From: an uncultured bacterium
Lineage (GTDB): Bacteria > Bacillota > Clostridia > Oscillospirales > Oscillospiraceae
Direction of reading: 5' to 3'
Assembly (NCBI GenBank): GCA_949840775.1
Contig: CATKXO010000016.1
Location: 1 to 58,438 of the forward strand
Length of the DNA: 58,438 nt
Under the pieces are notes generated by a model. It saw only the letters and a program-made list of their open reading frames with translations. It searched no databases and was not told where the DNA came from. Position numbers and translations under genes: made by a program. Within the stretch, counting starts at the first letter, position 1, and every line of letters starts with the position of its first letter. Below, piece after piece: positions 15,350 to 21,629 of the stretch.

Positions 15350-15979
15350 CTACGGCTCCCCATACAGCAGCTCAAAGCTCTCGTAGTGGTCGTCGGTGTA
15401 GTAGACCAGCCCGTCGTTGGAAAAGACGATGCGCTTGGCCCCCCGGGAGTTTTCCCCTGGGGTGTCGATGTCGCACTCGGTGTAGGTCCTCCCCTGCTCC
15501 TTGGGCAGCAGGCCCTCCCGGTTGCCGAAGCGGGACCCGCCGATGGCGGTGCCCTCTCCGGTGTAGCGCTCCACATTGCCGCCGCTCCAGCCGGCGTCCT
15601 CCGCCTCGTCCTTGGTGACGTAGTTGTCGGGCAAATCGCCGTACAGATGGATGTACAGGGCCACCTCCTCCTTAGAGGTATACCAGCCATCCTCGTCGAC
15701 GGACGCGTTGCCCTCATCGCTCTTACCGCCGGGCTGGTTGCCCTCCAGCACATCGCCGTTGCCCCCGGCGTTGGATGGGGCCTGACTGCCGTCATGGGTA
15801 TTCCCGTCCTCCGGGGCAGCAGAGCCGTCCGGAATGACGGCCACGGTCACGTCGCTGGAGGCCACGGGCTCGAAATAGTGGATTTCTGTGCTGGAGACCG
15901 CGTCAGGCGCTCCGCCGCAGGCGGTGAGGGTCAGCAGAAGCAGCAGGGACAGCAAAAAGCTGGGAATCCGTCGTTTCAT
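15350..15979 (-). CDS. Barnase-like extracellular ribonuclease, lipoprotein
   Basis: 209 residues from ATG at 15977-15979. A lipoprotein signal (residues 1-21, LTLTACGG lipobox) is followed by a disordered Gly/Asn/Asp-rich linker and a C-terminal guanyl-specific ribonuclease domain (about 100-209). The barnase landmarks are conserved: LPDNYVTKDEAEDAGW, SRFGNREGLLP, the catalytic Glu in YTECDI, the Arg in AKRIVFSND and the catalytic His in TDDHYESFELL. It would cleave RNA outside the membrane while tethered by lipid. Free barnases come with a cytoplasmic barstar inhibitor; none is visible in neighbouring genes. It lies 6 bases downstream of ruvX, probably in the same transcript. Confidence 0.9.
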   Translation of the reverse strand: MKRRIPSFLLSLLLLLTLTACGGAPDAVSSTEIHYFEPVASSDVTVAVIPDGSAAPEDGNTHDGSQAPSNAGGNGDVLEGNQPGGKSDEGNASVDEDGWYTSKEEVALYIHLYGDLPDNYVTKDEAEDAGWSGGNVERYTGEGTAIGGSRFGNREGLLPKEQGRTYTECDIDTPGENSRGAKRIVFSNDGLVYYTDDHYESFELLYGEP

Positions 15980-15985
15980 GTCAAA

Positions 15986-16408
15986 TCACTCCCGTTTCAT
16001 CCGTTTATAGTCCAGATAGTTCTCCAAAATCAGGGAGGCGGCCATAGCGTCCACGATTTTCTTCCGTTTCCGGCCGTCCTTGCCCTGGTTGAACAGAATC
16101 TGATGGGCGTCGATGGTGGTCCGCCGCTCGTCCCAGAGAATCACCTTCATCCCGGTGACCTCCTCCAGGGCGGCGGCCAGCTCCCGGTAGAGGTCCGCCT
16201 TCCGCCCGTCGGTGCCGTCCATATTTTTGGGAAAGCCCAGCACCACCTCGTCCGGGCGGTGCTTCTCGATGAGCTTAGCCAGCTCGTCCACCACCACCTC
16301 CTGCCGCCAGCTGTTGATGGTGGTGGTGGTCCCCGCCAGAAAGCCGGTGGGATCAGAAACGGCCACCCCAGTGTGGGCATCGCCGTAGTCAATGGCCATA
16401 ATGCGCAT
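15986..16408 (-). CDS. ruvX: Putative pre-16S rRNA nuclease / Holliday junction resolvase RuvX (YqgF)
   Basis: 140 residues, ATG at 16406-16408 behind GGGAGGAG. RNase H-fold protein: MRIMAIDYGDAHTGVAVSD carries the first catalytic Asp, VVLGFPKNMDGTDG the central Glu/Gly region, WDERRTT the conserved Glu/Arg, and KKIVDAMAASLILENYL the final Asp. The family processes the 5' end of 16S rRNA and has been linked to transcription and recombination. Length is typical. It is transcribed from its own promoter (16458-16486) and is followed immediately by the barnase-like gene, an unusual neighbour. Confidence 0.92.
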   Translation of the reverse strand: MRIMAIDYGDAHTGVAVSDPTGFLAGTTTTINSWRQEVVVDELAKLIEKHRPDEVVLGFPKNMDGTDGRKADLYRELAAALEEVTGMKVILWDERRTTIDAHQILFNQGKDGRKRKKIVDAMAASLILENYLDYKRMKRE

Positions 16409-16457
16409 AAAAGCTCCTCCCTCGTAACGCCTCCCTTTGCAAAGGGGCCTTTCCCGC

Positions 16458-16486
16458 ATTATACCGGAAAAATCTTCAAAGGGCAA
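16458..16486 (-). promoter_or_regulatory. ruvX promoter
   Basis: -35 TTGCCC (complement 16481-16486), 17-bp spacer, -10 TATAAT (complement 16458-16463). Its -35 lies only 3 bases from the -35 of the divergent promoter at 16490-16518. Confidence 0.75.
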
Positions 16487-16489
16487 CCC

Positions 16490-16518
16490 TTGACTTCCAT
16501 CCCCGCAGCCCTCATAAT
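16490..16518 (+). promoter_or_regulatory. Promoter of the pyruvate-kinase-like gene
   Basis: -35 TTGACT (16490-16495), 17-bp spacer, -10 CATAAT (16513-16518). Back to back with the ruvX promoter. Confidence 0.75.
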
Positions 16519-16549
16519 AGAAAAAAAGGACGGATTGGGGGAAAATCGT

Positions 16550-17533
16550 ATGGAATTTTACGCCACTCTGGGGGACCCCTGCGCCAAGCGGGATATTCTG
16601 GAGAAGCTGTTCCGGGCGGGGATGACGGGTATCCGGGTCAACCTGTCCCACACCAGCCTGCAAAAGTGCGCCCCCCTGCTGGAAAAGCTGTACTGGCCCG
16701 CCGCCCGGGCCGCAGGGCGGGCGGACGCCCACCTGATTCTGGACCTCCAGGGCCCGGAGCTGCGGGTGGGGGAACTGCCCCGGCCCATCCCCCTGCGGGA
16801 GGGGGAGGACATTCTGCTGGGAGACGGCGGAATCCCCGTCCCTCAGAGCATCCTCCAGACCGCCCGGCAGGGCCAGCAGCTCTCCATCGACGACGGCGCC
16901 CTGCTGCTGGAGGTCCGCCGGTCCAGCCCCACCGTACTGCTGTGCCGGGTGGTCCGGGGCGGGCCCCTGCTCAGCCGCAAGAGCCTGTCCCTGCTGGGGA
17001 CAGAGGTACATACCCCCACCCTCACCGGGGACGATCTGGAAAATCTGAGGCAGGCGGGGCGGTACGGCACGACCCACATCCTCCAGCCCTTTGTCCGGGA
17101 CCGGCAGGACATCCAGGTTCTGCGGGAGACGCTGGACTCCCTGGGGCTGGAGCGGGTGCAGATTATGGCCAAGATTGAGGAGCAGCAGGGCTACGGCCAC
17201 TTGGATGAGATCATCGCGGCGGCGGACCAGGTGTGCATCGCCCGGGGGGACCTGGGCAACGCCATGCCCCTGTGGAAGCTGCCCGCCATTCAAAAGGACA
17301 TCGCCCGGCGGTGCCGGGAGGCCGGCCGCCCCTTCTGCCTGGTGACACAGCTGCTGTGGTCCATGGAGCAGCGGCCCGTCCCCACCCGGGCGGAGGTGAG
17401 CGACATCTACAACGGCGTGCTGGACGGGGCTTCCTCCCTCATGCTCACCGGCGAGACCGCCTCGGGAAAATGGCCGGTGCAGGCGATGGAATACTTGGTG
17501 AGAACGGCCAGCGAAGCACGAAAAGCGGTGTAA
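16550..17533 (+). CDS. Pyruvate kinase-like protein lacking the C-terminal domain
   Basis: 327 residues from ATG 16550; the ribosome site (GGGGG) is weak. Pyruvate kinase landmarks in order: a degenerate N-terminus ATLGDPC instead of TIGPAS, GIRVNLSHTS with the conserved Arg, LDLQGPELRVG, a shortened B-domain region (about 75-150), the active-site KIEEQQGYGHLDEI and ARGDLGN, then VSDIYNGVLDGASSLMLTGETASGKWP. It ends after the barrel, so the allosteric C domain of normal enzymes (470 residues or more) is absent. The MxESM-type motif reads LVTQLLWSMEQ in place of ATQMLESM. It may retain some activity or act as a regulator; it is not the main cellular pyruvate kinase (inference). A repeat follows the gene. 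Confidence 0.8.
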   Translation: MEFYATLGDPCAKRDILEKLFRAGMTGIRVNLSHTSLQKCAPLLEKLYWPAARAAGRADAHLILDLQGPELRVGELPRPIPLREGEDILLGDGGIPVPQSILQTARQGQQLSIDDGALLLEVRRSSPTVLLCRVVRGGPLLSRKSLSLLGTEVHTPTLTGDDLENLRQAGRYGTTHILQPFVRDRQDIQVLRETLDSLGLERVQIMAKIEEQQGYGHLDEIIAAADQVCIARGDLGNAMPLWKLPAIQKDIARRCREAGRPFCLVTQLLWSMEQRPVPTRAEVSDIYNGVLDGASSLMLTGETASGKWPVQAMEYLVRTASEARKAV

Positions 17534-17540
17534 AACATTA

Positions 17541-17771
17541 CCCTTTTTGCAGATTGCAATGTAGGGGCCGCCGCCCTCGGCGGCCCGCCCAAACACAACG
17601 CCTCCCCTGGTTCCGGGCCGCCCAGGGGGGCGGCCCAAACACAACGCCTCCCCTGGTTTCGGGCCGCCCTCGGCGGCCCGCCCAAACACAACGCCTCCCC
17701 TGATTTCGGGCCGCCCAGGGGGGCGGCCCCTACAGCTGATCTCCGGATAAAATGCGCGTCAGGGCACTCCC
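17541..17771. repeat. GC-rich intergenic repeat, copy 6 (longest, tandem units)
   Basis: Left flank CCCTTTTTGCAGATTGCAAT then GTAGGGGCCGCCGCCC. About three tandem units follow, each with AAACACAACGCCTCCCCTG and the GGGCCGCCC arm. It closes with CCCCTACAGCTGATCTCCGG and ATAAAATGCGCGTCAGGGCA. The closing flank matches copy 2 almost base for base. Differences in unit number between copies suggest slippage or recombination. Confidence 0.85.
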
Positions 17772-17787
17772 TTTCTCAAAAAAACTC

Positions 17788-17831
17788 TTGACATTCTGAG
17801 TTCCATAATCTATTATTACATTGTGGAACTC
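17788..17831 (+). promoter_or_regulatory. Promoter and operator of RHH cassette B
   Basis: -35 TTGACA (17788-17793), 17-bp spacer, -10 TATTAT (17811-17816). A perfect inverted repeat, GAGTTCCA (17798-17805) and TGGAACTC (17824-17831), flanks the -10 element, which fits autorepression by the RHH protein encoded next. Confidence 0.8.
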
Positions 17832-17847
17832 GAAAAGAGGTGACAAA

Positions 17848-18021
17848 GTGTCTCCACGAACAGGCAGGCCAAAAATGGAAAACCCCAAGAGGAACGACAT
17901 CAAGGTCAGAATCGACGACCAAACATTAAAACTGCTTGACGAATACTGCAACACGCACGAGGTAACACGTGCGGAAGCAATCAGGCAAGGGGTAGTTCTA
18001 CTTTTGGCACAAAAAAAATAG
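17848..18021 (+). CDS. Ribbon-helix-helix transcriptional regulator, copy B
   Basis: 57 residues from GTG 17848, which sits 5 bases after AGAGGTG; the upstream TTG at 17821 falls inside the operator and is unlikely. It reads MSPRTGRPKMENPKRNDIKVRIDDQTLKLLDEY: the same GRPK..NPK arm as copy A, strand DIKVRI, then helices ending EAIRQGVVLLLAQKK. The N-terminal arm is shared with copy A while the rest has diverged, so the two may recognise different operators. It is followed by the paralogue of the 67-residue protein. Confidence 0.85.
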   Translation: MSPRTGRPKMENPKRNDIKVRIDDQTLKLLDEYCNTHEVTRAEAIRQGVVLLLAQKK

Positions 18022-18127
18022 AGTGCTGGCGGCCCTAACAAACTACCAACACCCTATTCACCACACCAAGGAGGAAGTGGTAAATCTAATGATACCACAA
18101 CTCCTGGTGAAAAACAAGGAGAGAATG

Positions 18128-18331
18128 ATGGATATTCGAGACAATCTACTGGAGCTGGAGGAGTCCGCCCGACGGATTTCCGATGGACTGTCGGCAATCC
18201 ACGTCATGGTCCTGGGGCTGGACGGGGTGGAGGATCAGTACGCGGGGGCATTTCATGCGGTTTGGAAATACCTCTCCGATGCCGAACAGGAATTTCAAAG
18301 GCACCTGACCGCCTGCCTGAATACGATCTGA
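18128..18331 (+). CDS. Small hypothetical protein of the duplicated RHH cassette, copy B
   Basis: 67 residues from ATG 18128 (MDIRDNLLELEESARRISDGLSAIHVMVLGLDG), with AAGGAG 7 bases before; an alternative start at 18089 (MIPQLLVKNKER) has its own AAGGAGG further upstream. It is the paralogue of 14068-14271, equal in length after the internal start. Conserved core: LLELEESARRI-DGLSAIH, then EQ(E/A)FQ near the end. No enzymatic motif is visible. It is convergent with ftsH across a shared terminator. Confidence 0.75.
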   Translation: MDIRDNLLELEESARRISDGLSAIHVMVLGLDGVEDQYAGAFHAVWKYLSDAEQEFQRHLTACLNTI

Positions 18332-18339
18332 GCACAAGA

Positions 18340-18365
18340 AAGCGCCGCCCGGCCGGGCGGCGCTT
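18340..18365. terminator. Bidirectional terminator between cassette B and ftsH
   Basis: Near-perfect 13-bp palindrome AAGCGCCGCCCGG/CCGGGCGGCGCTT with TTTT on the plus side, in the 39-base gap between convergent genes. Confidence 0.85.
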
Positions 18366-18370
18366 TTGCG

Positions 18371-20503
18371 TTATTCGGGTTTTTCCTCCTCCGGAGGCTG
18401 CTCCGGCGGGGCGGACTCCTCCTTGGAGGTGCCCTCCTCCTCAGCGGGCTTCTCCTCCGCAGGGGCCGGGGGCTTGATCTCCTCGCTGACCATGTGGATG
18501 GCCTTGGCGGGGGGCTCGATGTCTCCAGGCAGGGGCTTGGGCCTGGACTTGGTGGAGGCGTAGGCGTCTTCCACCAGGGCGGGGTCCCGGCCCTCAATGA
18601 TAGCCACCATCTCGCCGCCGGTGATGGTCTCCTTCTCCAACAGATAGGCCACCACCTTGTCCATGTCCTCCCGGTTTTCCTTGATGACCTCCACCGCGTC
18701 CCGGTAGCACACATCCAAAATGGCCTTCACCGCCTTATCCATGACGGCGGCGGTGTCCTGGGCGCAGTCCAGGCCGTAGCCCCCATCCAGATACTGGCTG
18801 CGGACAGACCCCAGGGCCATCATGCCGAACTCCTCGCTCATGCCGTACATGGCCACCATATTCCGGGCAATGTTGGTGGCCTCCTGAATGTCCTGGGAGG
18901 CGCCGTTGGTCATGGTGTCCATCACCACCTCCTCGGCGGCCCGGCCGCCCATGGAGACGGCAATCTTTGCCATCAGCTCCTCCTTGGTGCGCAGGTTGGT
19001 CTTGTCCTCCTCGGGCATGAGCAGGGTGTAGCCCAGGGAGCCCTCGGTGTGGGGGACGATGGTAATTTTCTGCACCGGCTCGGCGTTCTTCTGCTTGTAG
19101 GCCACCATGGCGTGGCCCACCTCGTGGTAGGCCACCAGCTTGCGCTCAAACTGGGTGAGGACGGAGTTTTTCTTCTCGCTGCCGGCGATGACGAACTCGA
19201 AGGAGGCCAGCAGGTCCTCCTGGTTGACGGCCCGCCGTCCCTGACGGACGGCCCGGAGGGCGGCCTCGTTGACCAGATTGGCCAGGTCGGCGCCCACGGT
19301 CCCTGCGGTGGCCAGGGCGATCTTCTTCAGGTCCACATCCTCGCTGAGGCGGATGTTCCGGGTGTGCACCTGGAGGGTGGCCAGGCGGCCGGCCAGGTTG
19401 GGCCGGTCGATGGTAATCCGCCGGTCGAACCGTCCGGGGCGGAGGAGGGCCTTGTCCAGCACCTCGGGCCGGTTGGTGGCCCCCAGGACGATAACGCCCT
19501 TGCCGGGGTCGAAGCCGTCCAGCTCGGCCAGCAGCTGGTTCAGGGTCTGCTCCCGCTCGTCGTTGCCCCCCATGCGGTTGTCCCGGGACTTGCCGATGGT
19601 GTCGATCTCGTCGATGAAGATGATGCAGGGGGCCATTTTGCTGGCCTCCTTGAACAGGTCCCGGACGCGGCTTGCGCCCACGCCCACGAACATCTCCACA
19701 AAGTCAGAGCCGCTGATGGAGAAGAAGGGGACCCCCGCCTCCCCGGCCACGGCCTTGGCCAGCAGGGTCTTGCCGGTGCCCGGAGGGCCCACCAGCAGGG
19801 CGCCCTTGGGCAGCTTGGCGCCGATTTCGGTGTACTTCTGGGGGTTGTGGAGGATGTCGATGATCTCCTCCAGGCTCTCCTTGGCCTCGTCCTGGCCGGC
19901 CACATCCCTAAAGGTGACGCCCGTCTTTTTCTCCACATACACCTTGGCGTTGGCCTTGCCCACGCCGCCGATGCCGCCCATGCCCCCCTTGCCGCCGATG
20001 CCCCGCATGAGGAAGATCATGGCGCCCACCATAATCACCAGGGGCAGGACGGTGGTAAGCAGCAGGTAGAGAATCTCTCCGGAGCTGTCCGGGGGATTGC
20101 GGTAGAAGTTCACCCCGTGTTCGTCCATCATGGACAGGATTTCCAGGTCACTCACCGGGGGCGGGGTGGTGACATACTCCGTCTCCTGGTTGTTCTGAAT
20201 GGGCATCCAGGCGAACATGCCGTTCCCCTGGGCGTGGTTCTCGTCCTCCGGGATGTAGGACAGGGCCTCCTGCTCCTTGCCCTCCTTCAGGGTGATGGTG
20301 TACACGCCGCTCTCCATGTGGACCTCCTCCACAAGCTCGGCCACCACCCACTGGCGGAAGACGGAGTAGTCCACCTGGACCTGATTGGAGTTGGCGTAGG
20401 AGCTGGTGCAGCTGCGGAAGAGCAGGGTCAGCATCAGGGCCCACAAAATCAGCGAAATCAGGCCGAAGGTGTTCTTTTTGTTGTTTCCTTTATCTGGTTT
20501 CAA
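18371..20503 (-). CDS. ftsH: ATP-dependent zinc metalloprotease FtsH
   Basis: 710 residues. The start is taken as TTG at 20501-20503 (MKPDKGNNKKNTFGLISLILWALM), 8 bases after GGAGG; the upstream in-frame ATG has no site. Two membrane helices (about 14-33 and 150-170) bracket an outer domain. The AAA+ domain has Walker A GPPGTGKT, Walker B CIIFIDEID and the second region of homology ending RPGRFDRR. The zinc protease motif is AYHEVGHAMVAY, with a downstream Asp in the helical domain. It degrades misfolded and regulatory membrane proteins. The C-terminal 60 residues are Pro/Glu/Lys-rich and probably disordered, longer than in Escherichia coli. It is monocistronic with a shared terminator. Confidence 0.96.
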   Translation of the reverse strand: MKPDKGNNKKNTFGLISLILWALMLTLLFRSCTSSYANSNQVQVDYSVFRQWVVAELVEEVHMESGVYTITLKEGKEQEALSYIPEDENHAQGNGMFAWMPIQNNQETEYVTTPPPVSDLEILSMMDEHGVNFYRNPPDSSGEILYLLLTTVLPLVIMVGAMIFLMRGIGGKGGMGGIGGVGKANAKVYVEKKTGVTFRDVAGQDEAKESLEEIIDILHNPQKYTEIGAKLPKGALLVGPPGTGKTLLAKAVAGEAGVPFFSISGSDFVEMFVGVGASRVRDLFKEASKMAPCIIFIDEIDTIGKSRDNRMGGNDEREQTLNQLLAELDGFDPGKGVIVLGATNRPEVLDKALLRPGRFDRRITIDRPNLAGRLATLQVHTRNIRLSEDVDLKKIALATAGTVGADLANLVNEAALRAVRQGRRAVNQEDLLASFEFVIAGSEKKNSVLTQFERKLVAYHEVGHAMVAYKQKNAEPVQKITIVPHTEGSLGYTLLMPEEDKTNLRTKEELMAKIAVSMGGRAAEEVVMDTMTNGASQDIQEATNIARNMVAMYGMSEEFGMMALGSVRSQYLDGGYGLDCAQDTAAVMDKAVKAILDVCYRDAVEVIKENREDMDKVVAYLLEKETITGGEMVAIIEGRDPALVEDAYASTKSRPKPLPGDIEPPAKAIHMVSEEIKPPAPAEEKPAEEEGTSKEESAPPEQPPEEEKPE

Positions 20504-20653
20504 AGGAGCGTACCTCCAATTTTTGCGTTTTCTGCAATAGGTCAAAGGGTATCATACCACACTCACGGAATAAAAACAAGAAAATACCGTGTAAACTTCC
20601 GGTGAATTTTCTGTGACGGGATTTCGACGGAATCCGAAAAACTGATTCCGCTC

Positions 20654-20725
20654 CGTGTAGGGGCGGCTATCAGCCGCCCGAAATCTATGCAGACACAGCG
20701 GGCGGATGATATCCGCCCCTACACG
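20654..20725. repeat. GC-rich intergenic repeat, copy 7 (divergent)
   Basis: CGTGTAGGGGCGG...CCGCCCCTACACG: 13-base terminal inverted repeats, with inner arms GGCTATCAGCC and GCGGATGATATCCGC. It shares the TGTAGGGG ends with the other copies but has a different interior. The 20504-20830 gap contains nothing else I can name beyond promoter-like AT-rich sequence near 20780-20800. Confidence 0.75.
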
Positions 20726-20830
20726 CCGACAAGTTGGCGTCTATTGTCAAAATTCCCACTTCCCACCAGGGAGCAAATATGGTAAAATATATTTTGTATG
20801 TGAATTTGACACCGGAAGGACTGGATTCCT

Positions 20831-21613
20831 ATGAACAAACGCCCCCCTCTGCGCCGCTCCGCCCCTGTAGAGCAGGAGAACGACGGCATCATCGAGGGCC
20901 GCAACGCCGTCATCGAGGCCCTGCGGGCCGGGGTGACCATCGACAAAATTTTCATCGCCAGGGGGGAGACCGACGCCGCCCTGGGCCACATCGCCTCCGC
21001 CGCCAGGGAGAAGGGCATCGTGGTGGCAGACGCCGACCGGCGCAAGCTGGACAACATGAGCCGCACCCACGCCCACCAGGGGGTCATCGCCCAGGCCGCC
21101 GTCCGGGAGTACGCCAGCGTGGACGACATCCTCAATGTCGCCCGGGAGAAGGGGGAACCCCCCCTCATCGTGGTGTGCGACGAGCTCAGCGACCCCCATA
21201 ACCTGGGGGCAGTCATCCGCACCGCCGACGCCGCCGGGGCCCACGGGGTCATCATCCCCAAGCGCCGCTCCGCCGGGCTGACGGCCATTGTGGGCAAAAC
21301 CTCCGCCGGGGCGGTGGCCCACGTCCCCGTAGCCCGGGTGCCCAACCTCCCCGCCCTGCTCAAGGAGCTGAAGGAGGAGGGGGTCTGGGTCTTCGGGGCC
21401 ACCATGGGCGGGACCACCCCCCTCTACCAGGCCGATCTGAAGGGCCCCGCCGCCATCGTCATCGGCAGTGAGGGCTCCGGCCTGGGCCGGCTGGTGGAGG
21501 AGAATTGCGACTTCACCGTATCCATCCCCATGTTCGGCAAGATTAACTCCCTCAACGCCTCCGCCGCCGCCGCTGTGCTGCTCTACGAGGCGGTCCGGCA
21601 GAGAACGAATTGA
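20831..21613 (+). CDS. rlmB: 23S rRNA 2'-O-methyltransferase RlmB / TrmH family
   Basis: 260 residues, ATG 20831. An N-terminal substrate-binding domain (DGIIEGRNAVIEALRAG, the standard family opening) is followed by a SPOUT methyltransferase domain. SPOUT motifs: DELSDPHNLGAVIRTADAAGAHGVI (motif 1), IVIGSEGSGLGRLV (motif 2) and IPMFGKINSLNASAAAAVLLYEAVR (motif 3, forming the S-adenosylmethionine knot). It methylates a guanosine ribose in 23S rRNA, G2251 in Escherichia coli. Length and motifs are typical. It is followed after 16 bases by the pseudo-ATPase gene, likely the same transcript. Confidence 0.94.
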   Translation: MNKRPPLRRSAPVEQENDGIIEGRNAVIEALRAGVTIDKIFIARGETDAALGHIASAAREKGIVVADADRRKLDNMSRTHAHQGVIAQAAVREYASVDDILNVAREKGEPPLIVVCDELSDPHNLGAVIRTADAAGAHGVIIPKRRSAGLTAIVGKTSAGAVAHVPVARVPNLPALLKELKEEGVWVFGATMGGTTPLYQADLKGPAAIVIGSEGSGLGRLVEENCDFTVSIPMFGKINSLNASAAAAVLLYEAVRQRTN

Positions 21614-21629
21614 CCAAGGAGTCCCGCTC

